A DNA stretch of 64,000 nucleotides from Mycolicibacterium frederiksbergense (GTDB lineage Bacteria; Actinomycetota; Actinomycetes; Mycobacteriales; Mycobacteriaceae), in NCBI RefSeq assembly GCF_012223425.1, contig NZ_CP038799.1, positions 1,674,001 to 1,738,000 of the forward strand. The letters are read 5' to 3'. Both the position numbers and the translations under genes were made by a program. Positions 29,430 through 37,796 of the stretch are shown here, in pieces (position 1 is the stretch's first letter; each line of letters starts with the position of its first letter). The notes under the pieces are model-generated. The model was not told the DNA's origin, did no database searches, and worked only from the letters and a program-made list of their open reading frames with translations.

Positions 29430-30290
29430 ATGGCCGACCTCGACGAGCTTGCACTGCCGGCACCCGGGCAGACGCCGAGGCGGATCCTGACGATCGCCGG
29501 ATCCGACTCCGGTGGCAGCGCCGGACTGCAGGCCGATATGCGCGCCTTCGCCATGCTCGGCGTGCACGGATGCGCCGCGGTGACAGCCGTGACGGTGCAA
29601 AACTCGTTGGGCGTCAAAGCATTTCACGAGATCCCTGTCGATGTGGTGGCCGGTCAGATCAGCGCGGTCGCCTCCGATATCGGCATCGAGGCGGCCAAGA
29701 CCGGCATGCTGGCCTCCACCGCCATCATCGAGACCATCGTGGCGACCTGGCGCGCCGAACGGCTCGACGGCGCCGTCCCGCTGGTGGTCGACCCGGTCTG
29801 CGCCTCCAACGTCGGGGAACCGCTGCTGCATCCCAGCGCGCTCGACGCGATGCGCGATGCTTTGATCCCGCTGGCCACGCTGGTGACACCGAATCTCGAC
29901 GAGGTGCGTCTGCTCGTCGGCATCGACGTCGTCGACGACGAGACGCAACACGACGCCGCCCGGGCCCTGCACGCGCTGGGCCCGCGCTGGGCACTGGTCA
30001 AGGGTGGTCACCTGCGCAACTCCCCGGTCAGCTCCGATCTGTTGTTCGACGGCGCGGACTTCTATCGGTTCGCCGCCGCCCGGGTCGACACCCGCCACGA
30101 CCACGGTGCCGGTGATACCCTCGCCGCGGCGATCGCCGCGGCGCTGGCGCACGGCCACACCGTTCCTGAAGCCGTCAGCTTCGCCAAGGTGTGGGTCACC
30201 GAGTGCATCCGGGCGGCGTACCCGATCGGCCGGGGCCACGGACCGGTCAACGGCATGGCCCGACTGAGCGCGACGAAAGGCGACCGCTGA
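29430..30290 (+). CDS. thiD: Second ThiD-type HMP(-P) kinase
   Basis: 286 residues, about three quarters identical to the thiC-linked ThiD and alignable end to end: TIAGSDSGGSAGLQADMRAF, AAKTGMLAS, VVDPVCAS, HDHGAGDTLAAA. All active-site motifs are kept, so it should be a working kinase. It is followed, with overlapping codons, by an APC permease and an NCS2 permease, and is not directly behind a riboswitch. This suggests salvage of imported pyrimidine (HMP or a relative) rather than de novo synthesis. M. tuberculosis, as far as I know, has no second copy here. Confidence 0.92.
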   Translation: MADLDELALPAPGQTPRRILTIAGSDSGGSAGLQADMRAFAMLGVHGCAAVTAVTVQNSLGVKAFHEIPVDVVAGQISAVASDIGIEAAKTGMLASTAIIETIVATWRAERLDGAVPLVVDPVCASNVGEPLLHPSALDAMRDALIPLATLVTPNLDEVRLLVGIDVVDDETQHDAARALHALGPRWALVKGGHLRNSPVSSDLLFDGADFYRFAAARVDTRHDHGAGDTLAAAIAAALAHGHTVPEAVSFAKVWVTECIRAAYPIGRGHGPVNGMARLSATKGDR

Positions 30291-31486
30291 AGCGCACTCT
30301 CGGCGTCTTCGACGCCGTCGTCATCGGATTGGGCTCGATGATCGGGGCGGGCATCTTCGTGGCTCTCGGGCCTGCCGCGGCCGCCGCGGGCTCCGGGTTG
30401 CTCATCGGTCTGGCACTGGCGGCCGCGGTCGCCTATTGCAACGCGACCTCCTCGGCCCGGCTCGCGGCACTGTATCCGCAGTCCGGCGGTACCTATGTCT
30501 ACGGCCGGGAACGGCTCGGCGCGTTCTGGGGCCACATGGCCGGCTGGAGCTTCATCGTCGGCAAGACAGCCTCGTGCGCGGCGATGGCACTCACCATCGG
30601 CGTCTACGCCTGGCCGGAGGCCGCGCACGCCGTCGCGGTCGGCGCGGTCATCGCCCTCACCGCGGTCAACTATGCCGGCGTGCAGAAGTCGGCGCTGCTC
30701 ACCAGGATCATCGTCGCGACGGTGCTCGCGGTACTGGCCGCCGTGGTGGTCGCGCTGGCCGGCGCGGGCGAAGCGGCCCGGCTGAGCGTCGCCGCCGACA
30801 TCGACGGGTGGGGTGTGCTGCAGGCCGCGGGCCTGCTGTTCTTCGCCTTCGCCGGCTACGCACGGATCGCCACCCTCGGCGAGGAGGTTCGCGACCCGGC
30901 ACGAACCATAGTCCGGGCCATTCCCATCGCGCTCGGCATCACCCTGCTCGTCTACGCGACCGTCGCCATTGCGGTGCTGTCGGTACTGGGCAGCACCGGA
31001 CTGGCCTCGGCCACCGCACCACTGGCCGACGCGGTGACGGCGGCCGGGCATCCCGAACTCGGCCCGGTTGTCCGGGTCGGGGCCGCCGTGGCCGCGCTGG
31101 GCTCGCTGCTGGCACTGATCCTCGGAGTCTCGCGCACCACCCTGGCGATGGCCCGCGACCGGTACCTGCCCGCCACCCTGGCGGTGGTGCATCCGCGCTT
31201 CGGCGGCCCGCACCGCGCGGAGGTGGCCGTGGGGGTGGTCGTCGCCGTATTGGTGGCCGTCGTCGACATCCGCGGGGCGATCGGTTTCTCGTCGTTCGCG
31301 GTGCTGATCTACTACGCAATCGCCAATGCCAGTGCCTGGACGCTGCAACCACGACGGCGGGTCATCCCCGCGCTGGGGCTGGCCGGCTGCCTGCTGCTCG
31401 CCTTCACGCTGCCGGCGACCTCGGTGCTGATCGGTCTCGCTGTGATTGCGGTGGGCGCGATGCTGGTGTGTAGTCGACACTCGTGA
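30287..31486 (+). CDS. APC-family amino acid permease, probable CTG start
   Basis: About 399 residues and 11-12 transmembrane segments; the TM1 substrate motif IGLGSMIGAGIFVALGP is near residue 11. The protein can only begin sensibly at CTG 30287, which overlaps the thiD2 stop as CTGA and has GAAAGG six bases upstream. The only upstream GTG codons in frame (30191, 30203) lie deep in thiD2 and would add an Arg/Pro-rich tail; the next in-frame ATG would cut into TM1. Substrate unknown. Confidence 0.85.
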   Translation: MKRTLGVFDAVVIGLGSMIGAGIFVALGPAAAAAGSGLLIGLALAAAVAYCNATSSARLAALYPQSGGTYVYGRERLGAFWGHMAGWSFIVGKTASCAAMALTIGVYAWPEAAHAVAVGAVIALTAVNYAGVQKSALLTRIIVATVLAVLAAVVVALAGAGEAARLSVAADIDGWGVLQAAGLLFFAFAGYARIATLGEEVRDPARTIVRAIPIALGITLLVYATVAIAVLSVLGSTGLASATAPLADAVTAAGHPELGPVVRVGAAVAALGSLLALILGVSRTTLAMARDRYLPATLAVVHPRFGGPHRAEVAVGVVVAVLVAVVDIRGAIGFSSFAVLIYYAIANASAWTLQPRRRVIPALGLAGCLLLAFTLPATSVLIGLAVIAVGAMLVCSRHS

Positions 31487-32772
31487 CCATGCTGCGCTGG
31501 AAATACGTGGGACCCGATGCCGATGTCGTCGCCCCCGATGAACGTCTGAGCTGGCCGCGCACCCTCGGAATCGGCGCCCAGCACGTCGTCGCGATGTTCG
31601 GGGCGACGTTCCTGGTGCCGGTGCTGACCGGCTTCCCGCCCGCCACCACCCTGCTTTTCTCTGGTATCGGCACCATCGGATTCCTGCTGATCACCGGCAA
31701 CCGGCTACCGAGCTATCTGGGGTCGAGCTTCGCGGTCATCGCCCCGGTCACCGCCGCGGTCACCGCGCAGGGCACTGGTTCCGCGCTGGGCGGCCTGATC
31801 GCGGTGGGGCTGCTGCTCATTCTGATCGGCGGGGTCGTGCACGTGATCGGCACCCGCTGGCTGGATCTGGTTCTGCCACCAGTGGTCACCGGCGCGATCG
31901 TCGCGTTGATCGGGTTCAACCTGGCGCCGGCGGCGAAGACGAACTTCGAGCAGGGCCCGCTGGTCGGTCTGGTGACGCTGGTGCTGCTGGTCGGCGCGCT
32001 GGCCTTCTTCAAGGGCCTCATCGGGCGGCTCGCGATCTTCTTGGCGGTGGTGATCGGCTATCTGCTGGCCCTGGCGCTCGGTGACGTCGACACGTCAGGC
32101 ATCGCGCAGGCGGCCTGGATCGGGCTGCCCGAGTTTCAGACACCGACGTTCAGCCTCGCCGTGCTGCCGCTGTTCCTGCCCGCGGTCATCGCACTGGTCG
32201 CCGAGAACATCGGGCACGTGAAATCCGTGGGCCAGATGACGGGCACCGATCTGGACCCGCTGATGGGCAAGGCGCTGGCCGCCGACGGGGTGGCCACCGT
32301 GCTCGCCGGCGCCGGCGGTGGCTCGGCCACCACCACCTACGCCGAGAACATCGGCGTCATGGCCGCCACCCGTATCTATTCGACGGCCGCCTACTGGGTG
32401 GCCGCCCTGGTCGCCATCGTGTTGTCGTTGTGCCCCAAGGTGGGTGCGACGATCTCGGCCATTCCGCCGGGCGTGCTCGGCGGGGCGACCATCGTGCTCT
32501 ACGGCCTGGTCGGGGTGCTCGGCATCCGGATCTGGCTGACCAATCAGGTGGACTTCTCCAAGCCGGTCAACCAGATGACCGCCGCCATCCCGTTGATCAT
32601 CGGCATCGCCGACTTCACCTGGCAGGCAGGGTCGTTGACGTTCACCGGCATCTCGCTCGGCGCCATCGCGGCGCTGGTCGTCTACCACGGGATGACCGGG
32701 CTGGGCGCTATTCGCCCAGAGCGTTCACCACAGTCGAGAACACCGAAGGAAGCGCCGCCGCCACCGGAGTGA
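31483..32772 (+). CDS. NCS2-family nucleobase permease (uracil permease-like)
   Basis: 429 residues, about 14 transmembrane segments. The family features are QHVVAMFGATFLVPVLTG near residue 25, LVAENIGHVKSVGQMTG (first conserved Glu) and GGGSATTTYAENIGVMAATR (second). NCS2 carriers import uracil, xanthine or uric acid with protons. It overlaps the APC permease stop as GTGA (ATG 31489 is an alternative start). Its last 65 bases overlap the convergent FAD hydroxylase gene. Confidence 0.9.
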   Translation: MTMLRWKYVGPDADVVAPDERLSWPRTLGIGAQHVVAMFGATFLVPVLTGFPPATTLLFSGIGTIGFLLITGNRLPSYLGSSFAVIAPVTAAVTAQGTGSALGGLIAVGLLLILIGGVVHVIGTRWLDLVLPPVVTGAIVALIGFNLAPAAKTNFEQGPLVGLVTLVLLVGALAFFKGLIGRLAIFLAVVIGYLLALALGDVDTSGIAQAAWIGLPEFQTPTFSLAVLPLFLPAVIALVAENIGHVKSVGQMTGTDLDPLMGKALAADGVATVLAGAGGGSATTTYAENIGVMAATRIYSTAAYWVAALVAIVLSLCPKVGATISAIPPGVLGGATIVLYGLVGVLGIRIWLTNQVDFSKPVNQMTAAIPLIIGIADFTWQAGSLTFTGISLGAIAALVVYHGMTGLGAIRPERSPQSRTPKEAPPPPE

Positions 32773-33733
32773 TGGCGGCCCGCACCGGGGGGATTCCGGT
32801 GGCGTGCAGCAGGCCCGCGGTCAGGAGTCGGTACCTGCGGGTGAGCGTGCGCCACCGACGGTCGTAATCCGCGGTGCGCTCGTCCACGATGCAATTCACC
32901 AGCAGTTCCGCCGCGCCGAATGCCAACCCCATGCCCTCACCGGTCAGGGCATCCACATAGCCGGCGGCATCACCGACCAGCAGCACCCGCCCGGCCGTGC
33001 GGTGCCGAACCTTCTGGCGCAGCGGCCCGGCCGCCCGGTCCTGCCCGTGCGGCAGGCCGTGCAGCCGATCCATCAGGGCCGGGAACTGCCGGAGATGTTC
33101 CTCGAAGCCGCCGCGGGTGGACTTCAGGATCGCCACGCCCACGCAGCCATCGCCGACCGGGGTCACATACACTTCCCCGGCCTCCGGGCACTGGCCCCAG
33201 TGCACCTCCACGCAGTCCGACCACGGCGCGATCTCGACGTGCCGGCGGATGCCCCACCGACGGCGCTTCGGCTCCTCCCCCGACAGCCCCAGCGCGCGGC
33301 GGATCGGTGAGTGCAGACCGTCCGCCGCGGCCAGGTAGCGGGCCCGGAATCCCGCGGCGCTCACCGAGGTTGCATCCTGGGTCACCGCCCCGATCTCACC
33401 GTGCACCACCTGTACCCCGGCGTCGGCGACGGCCTTGGACAGCGCGTCGTGCAGCACGGTACGACGCACCCCGCGGCCTGGACCGTTGGCGAACCGGGCC
33501 TCGGCGGTGCGGCGGCCGTCGAGGTAGCGGATGCCGTAAAACGCCCGGCCTTCGAGTTCCACCCCGAGCCGGTCCAGATGGGCCAGGGAGTGCGGCATCA
33601 GACCCTCACCGCACGCCTTGTCGATGGGCCCGCGCCGGTGCTCGACGACGACGACCTGCAGGCCCGCGCGCGCGGCGTGCGCGGCGGTGACCAGGCCCGC
33701 GGGCCCGCCTCCGGCCACCAGCAGATCGATCAC
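32708..33733 (-). CDS. FAD-dependent hydroxylase, SrsC-like
   Basis: 341 residues of the geranylgeranyl reductase/PHBH-type flavoprotein group. FAD is bound by LLVAGGGPAGLVTAAHAARA at the N-terminus and VLLVGDAAGYVDALTGEGMG near residue 245-264. It ends the cluster MmpL, type III PKS, ICMT methyltransferase, flavoprotein, the same set as Streptomyces griseus srsABC, in which SrsC hydroxylates the alkylresorcinol ring toward a quinone. GTG start, 10 bases after the methyltransferase stop. A role in ring hydroxylation is inferred from this context. Confidence 0.82.
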   Translation of the reverse strand: MIDLLVAGGGPAGLVTAAHAARAGLQVVVVEHRRGPIDKACGEGLMPHSLAHLDRLGVELEGRAFYGIRYLDGRRTAEARFANGPGRGVRRTVLHDALSKAVADAGVQVVHGEIGAVTQDATSVSAAGFRARYLAAADGLHSPIRRALGLSGEEPKRRRWGIRRHVEIAPWSDCVEVHWGQCPEAGEVYVTPVGDGCVGVAILKSTRGGFEEHLRQFPALMDRLHGLPHGQDRAAGPLRQKVRHRTAGRVLLVGDAAGYVDALTGEGMGLAFGAAELLVNCIVDERTADYDRRWRTLTRRYRLLTAGLLHATGIPPVRAAITPVAAALPSVFSTVVNALGE

Positions 33734-33743
33734 GTCAACGCGC

Positions 33744-34238
33744 TCACGTCAGACCCCGCAGTGCTTCGTTCTCCACCCGGATCCGGGTACGCAACAGCAG
33801 TGCGTTGGCCGCCGAGAACACTCCCGCGGTGATCCAGGCCCCACCCACCAGCGGCAGCGCGGCTCCCTCGAGGATCACGGCCACGTAATTAGGATGTGGC
33901 ACAAGGCGATACGGCCCGCCGACGATGCGCGGCGCGCCCGGCACCACGACCACCCTGGTGTTCCACTGCTTACCTAGGGTGGTGATGCACCACCAGCGCA
34001 GCGCCTGGGCGACCACCACCACCCAGAACGCCGGCCAGATCCAGCGCCTGCGCGTGCGCGCCTCCAGCACCGCCCCGGCCAGCAGGCCGGTGTGCAGCGC
34101 CACCATCACCGGGTAGTGCCCGGCCCCGAATTCGCGGCCGCCGTTGGCCCTGCTCCATTCGAGGTTGCGCTTGGACACCACCAGTTCGGCCACCCGCTCC
34201 ACCGCGACCAGCAGGATCAGTGCGACGAATGCCCTCAT
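33744..34238 (-). CDS. Isoprenylcysteine carboxyl methyltransferase-like membrane protein, SrsB-like
   Basis: 164 residues with four or so transmembrane segments and the ICMT signature GGPYRLVPHPNYVAVILEG near residue 126. Bacterial members beside type III polyketide synthases (SrsB in S. griseus, BpsB in B. subtilis) O-methylate the phenolic or pyrone product. It lies four bases after the polyketide synthase, so the same role is likely here. Confidence 0.85.
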   Translation of the reverse strand: MRAFVALILLVAVERVAELVVSKRNLEWSRANGGREFGAGHYPVMVALHTGLLAGAVLEARTRRRWIWPAFWVVVVAQALRWWCITTLGKQWNTRVVVVPGAPRIVGGPYRLVPHPNYVAVILEGAALPLVGGAWITAGVFSAANALLLRTRIRVENEALRGLT

Positions 34239-34242
34239 CGGA

Positions 34243-35331
34243 TCAACGCCACCGCAGCAGCACGAGTTCGGAGCAGAAGCCCGGCCCCATCGCCATCAGC
34301 ACGCCGGGGGTACCCGCGGTCGGTCGTTTGCGGATGGTGTCGCGCAGCACGTGCAGCACCGACGAGGAAGACAGGTTGCCGATCTCGGCGAGCGACTGCC
34401 AGGTCAGGTCCAGGGCGTCCGACGGCAGCGACAGCGTGTCGATGATGGCCTCGATCACCTTCGGCCCACCCGGATGGCTGACCCAGGTACCGATATCGGG
34501 GACGGTGAGGTCATGTGCACCAAGGAATCCGGTGACATCGTCACCGAGGTAACGCCCGACGAAGGACGGCACCTCGGCGCTGAGCACGATCTCGAAACCC
34601 TTGGTGCCGATGTCCCAGCCCATCGCGTGCAGCGAGTCCGGGTACAAGTGGCTGCGCGAGTCCAGCACATCCGGCCCGGTCGGGTTCAGTTCCTCGGCCC
34701 GCTGCGCGCCGACGGCCACCACCGCCGAGGCGCCGTCGCCGAACAGCGCACCGGCCACCAGCGTCGGCATGGACGGATGATGTTTGCGCGTCAGCGAACA
34801 CAGCTCCACCGATACCAGCACCGCCACCTTGTCGGGCGCACCGCGCAGGTAGTCGTGCAGCCGCGCGATCCCGGCCGCGCCGGCCACACAGCCGAGCCCG
34901 AAGATCGGGATCCGGCGCACATCGGCGCGCAACCCGAGCCGGCCGGCGATCCGGGCGTCCAGCGAGGGCACCACCGCGCCGGTCACCGTGGTGGTGATGA
35001 TCAGGTCGACGTCCTCGGGCCGCAGGCCCGCCTCGTCGAGCGCGCCGGCCAGCGCAGCAGACCCGAGTTCGGTTGCGTGCTCTATGAAAAGATTGTTCGC
35101 CTCGCCGAAGTCGGTCAGTGCCGCATACTCTTCCAACGGCCGGACCAGATACCTGCTGTTCACCTTGGCGCTCTTGTGCAGTCCGCGAACGGCGTCTTCG
35201 AGACCCTCGTATCCGGGCAGGGCAAGCAGCGCCTCGGTGATCTCGTCCTGGGTGTAACGGTGCGGGGGCAACACCCCGTGCACACCGGCGATCGTGCTGT
35301 AACTGGGCATTCCGGCGAGATTAGTGGCCAT
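34243..35331 (-). CDS. Type III polyketide synthase (chalcone synthase-like)
   Basis: 362 residues of the thiolase-like CHS family. The Cys-His-Asn triad is visible: [28 protein letters not shown], and [10 protein letters not shown]. The C-terminal [13 protein letters not shown] is also typical. Such enzymes condense a fatty acyl-CoA with malonyl-CoA (or methylmalonyl-CoA) into alkylpyrones or alkylresorcinols; mycobacterial Pks10, Pks11 and Pks18 belong here. ATG 35331 is used; ATG 35310 is an alternative. The methyltransferase and hydroxylase follow directly and an MmpL exporter precedes it. Confidence 0.92.
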   Translation of the reverse strand: MATNLAGMPSYSTIAGVHGVLPPHRYTQDEITEALLALPGYEGLEDAVRGLHKSAKVNSRYLVRPLEEYAALTDFGEANNLFIEHATELGSAALAGALDEAGLRPEDVDLIITTTVTGAVVPSLDARIAGRLGLRADVRRIPIFGLGCVAGAAGIARLHDYLRGAPDKVAVLVSVELCSLTRKHHPSMPTLVAGALFGDGASAVVAVGAQRAEELNPTGPDVLDSRSHLYPDSLHAMGWDIGTKGFEIVLSAEVPSFVGRYLGDDVTGFLGAHDLTVPDIGTWVSHPGGPKVIEAIIDTLSLPSDALDLTWQSLAEIGNLSSSSVLHVLRDTIRKRPTAGTPGVLMAMGPGFCSELVLLRWR

Positions 35332-35370
35332 ACCGTGATTACGGGGTGCTACGCCGTTGGGTTCAATCCG

Positions 35371-37509
35371 TCAGTGATTCAGTCCGATCCGGTCATGCAG
35401 CCGGGCCAATGGCTTGGGCGACCACCAGTTCCACCGCCCCATCAACTGCATGAACGCCGGTACCAGGACCATTCGCACCAGCGTGGCGTCCATCAGCACC
35501 GCCAGCGTCAGCCCCAGGCCGAACATCCGCATGAATGACACATTTGCCGCAATCAGGGCGGCAAACGAGATCGACATCACAAGTGCGGCAGCGGTAACCA
35601 CGCGACCGGTACGTGCCAGCCCGAGCGCCACGCTCTCCCCGACGTCGGCCGAGGTGCGCCCCGAGGCCAGCCAGTACTCGCGGATCCGGGCGAGCAGGAA
35701 CACCTCGTAGTCCATCGACAACCCGAAGGCGATACAGAACAGCAGCACCGGGATGTTGGCTACCAGCGTGCCGGTGGGCGTGGTGCCCAGCGCGCCGAGG
35801 TGCCCGTCCTGGAAGATCCACACCATCGCTCCGAAAGTGGCAGTCAGCGACAAGATGTTCAGCACAACCGCTTTCAGCGGGAGCACCACACTGCCGGTGA
35901 GCAGGAACAGCAGACAGAACGTGATGGCCGCGATCAGCCCGAGCACCAGCGGCAGCTTCGCGCCGATCGCGTCCACACTGTCCCGGTCGGTCTGCGCGAC
36001 CCCGCCCAGCAACACCTGACGGCCGGCCGGGCCGGCCACCTCGTGCAACCGGTCCAGCTGCGCCGCCGAGTCCTCGGAGAACAACGGTGCCGAACTGGAC
36101 ACCCGCAGGAACATGCTGCCGTCGCGTTCCACCGGCGGTGAGACCGCTGAAACCTCGGGCACCGCGGACAATTCAGCCGTGTAGCGGTCCAGGTCGGTGC
36201 GTGTCAGGCCGGCCGCTTCGGGGATGACGACGCTGACATCGGTCGCCGAGTTGTGCGCGAAATCCTGTCTGAGCCGGTCACCGACCTGATGCGCCGACGC
36301 GCCGGCCGGCAGCACCCGGTCATCGGGGAAACCCCATTTGACCCCGGTGAACGGCAGCCCCAGCAAAACCAGCAACACCACCACCGCCACGCCGATGGGG
36401 ACGGCGCGGCGCAGCACGAATTTGGTTGAGCGGTACCAGAACTGTGCCTCGACGGGTTTGGGCTCCCGCGCGCGCCGGCCTTTGACCCGGTCTCCGAGCA
36501 GCACGACGGCCGCCGGGGTGAGCACCAACGCCGCGATCGCCGCGAACACCACGGTGGCCACCCCGGCGTAGGCGAAAGACTTCAGGAAGTACATCGGGAA
36601 CAGCACCAGCGTGGACATCGGCAACGCCACCGTCGTCGCCGAGAACACCACGGTGCGCCCCGCCGTCACCATCATCCGCACCAGGGCGTCCTCACGGCCG
36701 GCTCCGTCGGCAAGTTCGTCGCGGTAGCGGCTGATCATCAGCAACGTGTAATCGATGGCCAGCGCCAGACCCATTGCCATGCAGAGATTCAGAGCGAACA
36801 CCGACACATCGGTGGCCATCGTGATCAGCCGCAGCACCGCCAGCGAACCGAGGATCGCCATCACGCCGACCACCACCGGCACCGCGGCGGCGAGCAACCC
36901 ACCGAACACCCACACCAGGACCAGGAAGCTGAACGGGATGGCAATCGACTCCATCACCAGCAGGTCGCGCTGTGACTGCTCGGTGATCTGGGTGTTCACC
37001 ATGGCCAGGCCACCGGCCTGCACGCGCACGCCGTCCCGGTCGTGGACCAGGGTGTCGACGAGCTCCTTGGCATGATTCTGGGCGTACTTCTCGCCCCCGG
37101 TGATACCGGCGACGATCAGTCCCGCGGTGCCGTCCCGGCTGAGCAGTTCGGCGGCGGCGGGTTGCGGCACGGTCCACGCCGAACTCACCTCGGCCACCTG
37201 CTCGGAGTCCCGCAGCGCCGACACGATCTCGGTCCCCACCCGGCGGGCGTCGGGGCTCATGGCGCCCGACGGGTCCGACACCACGATCAGCAACTGCATA
37301 TCACCCTGGTTGAACCTGCCGGTCAGCAGTTCGGCCGCCTGGCTGGATTCCGCGCCGGGATCCTGGAATCCGCCGGCGGTCAGCTTCTGGGTGACCGGGA
37401 CACCGAAGATCGCCGCCGCGACCGCGAGCAGTGCGGCGACGACGAGGATCCGTCGGGGCGCGGCGATGGCAAGACGCGCGAGGCGTTCGAGAACGCCGGG
37501 TTTTTCCAC
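35371..37509 (-). CDS. MmpL-type RND transporter
   Basis: 712 residues with the two-half MMPL layout: each half has a periplasmic loop and a transmembrane block. The proton-relay motifs are MGLALAIDYTLLMISRYRDE in the first half and IAFGLSMDYEVFLLARIREY in the second (Asp-Tyr pairs). MmpL proteins carry lipids across the mycobacterial inner membrane. It lies 39 bases upstream of the polyketide synthase on the same strand, so it is the likely exporter of that cluster's lipid. GTG start at 37509. Confidence 0.9.
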   Translation of the reverse strand: MEKPGVLERLARLAIAAPRRILVVAALLAVAAAIFGVPVTQKLTAGGFQDPGAESSQAAELLTGRFNQGDMQLLIVVSDPSGAMSPDARRVGTEIVSALRDSEQVAEVSSAWTVPQPAAAELLSRDGTAGLIVAGITGGEKYAQNHAKELVDTLVHDRDGVRVQAGGLAMVNTQITEQSQRDLLVMESIAIPFSFLVLVWVFGGLLAAAVPVVVGVMAILGSLAVLRLITMATDVSVFALNLCMAMGLALAIDYTLLMISRYRDELADGAGREDALVRMMVTAGRTVVFSATTVALPMSTLVLFPMYFLKSFAYAGVATVVFAAIAALVLTPAAVVLLGDRVKGRRAREPKPVEAQFWYRSTKFVLRRAVPIGVAVVVLLVLLGLPFTGVKWGFPDDRVLPAGASAHQVGDRLRQDFAHNSATDVSVVIPEAAGLTRTDLDRYTAELSAVPEVSAVSPPVERDGSMFLRVSSSAPLFSEDSAAQLDRLHEVAGPAGRQVLLGGVAQTDRDSVDAIGAKLPLVLGLIAAITFCLLFLLTGSVVLPLKAVVLNILSLTATFGAMVWIFQDGHLGALGTTPTGTLVANIPVLLFCIAFGLSMDYEVFLLARIREYWLASGRTSADVGESVALGLARTGRVVTAAALVMSISFAALIAANVSFMRMFGLGLTLAVLMDATLVRMVLVPAFMQLMGRWNWWSPKPLARLHDRIGLNH

Positions 37510-37529
37510 CGGCTCATGGTGCCCGATGG

Positions 37530-37790
37530 CTACCCGTCCTGGGTCTCCACGTGGGCGCGGATGCGGCCCTCGTCGTCGAGCCAGCCCTTGGACTCGGCGT
37601 AGGAGACCATCCCCGCCAGCTTCTGCTGCCAGTCGGGGTCGCCGGCGCGCCCGGCGAGTGCGGTCAGGTCAGCGGGATCCACCCAGGAGTGCGCCGCGGT
37701 GACCACCACGACCTTGAAGGAGGTGAAATCCTCGGGTTCGACGACCTCGACGTGCGGCGGGGTGGTGCGGGGATCGATGCGCAGATACAT
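37530..37790 (-). CDS. Small protein of unknown function
   Basis: 86 residues, no family recognised. Soluble, acidic, with a beta-rich first half (HVEVVEPEDFTSFKVVVVTA) and a helical second half (WQQKLAGMVSYAESKGWLDD). The start ATG 37790 has a good GAGGA ribosome binding site that itself overlaps the stop codon of the upstream M28 gene, suggesting coupled translation. It lies 20 bases before the MmpL gene. Confidence 0.7.
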   Translation of the reverse strand: MYLRIDPRTTPPHVEVVEPEDFTSFKVVVVTAAHSWVDPADLTALAGRAGDPDWQQKLAGMVSYAESKGWLDDEGRIRAHVETQDG

Positions 37791-37796
37791 GTGTCC

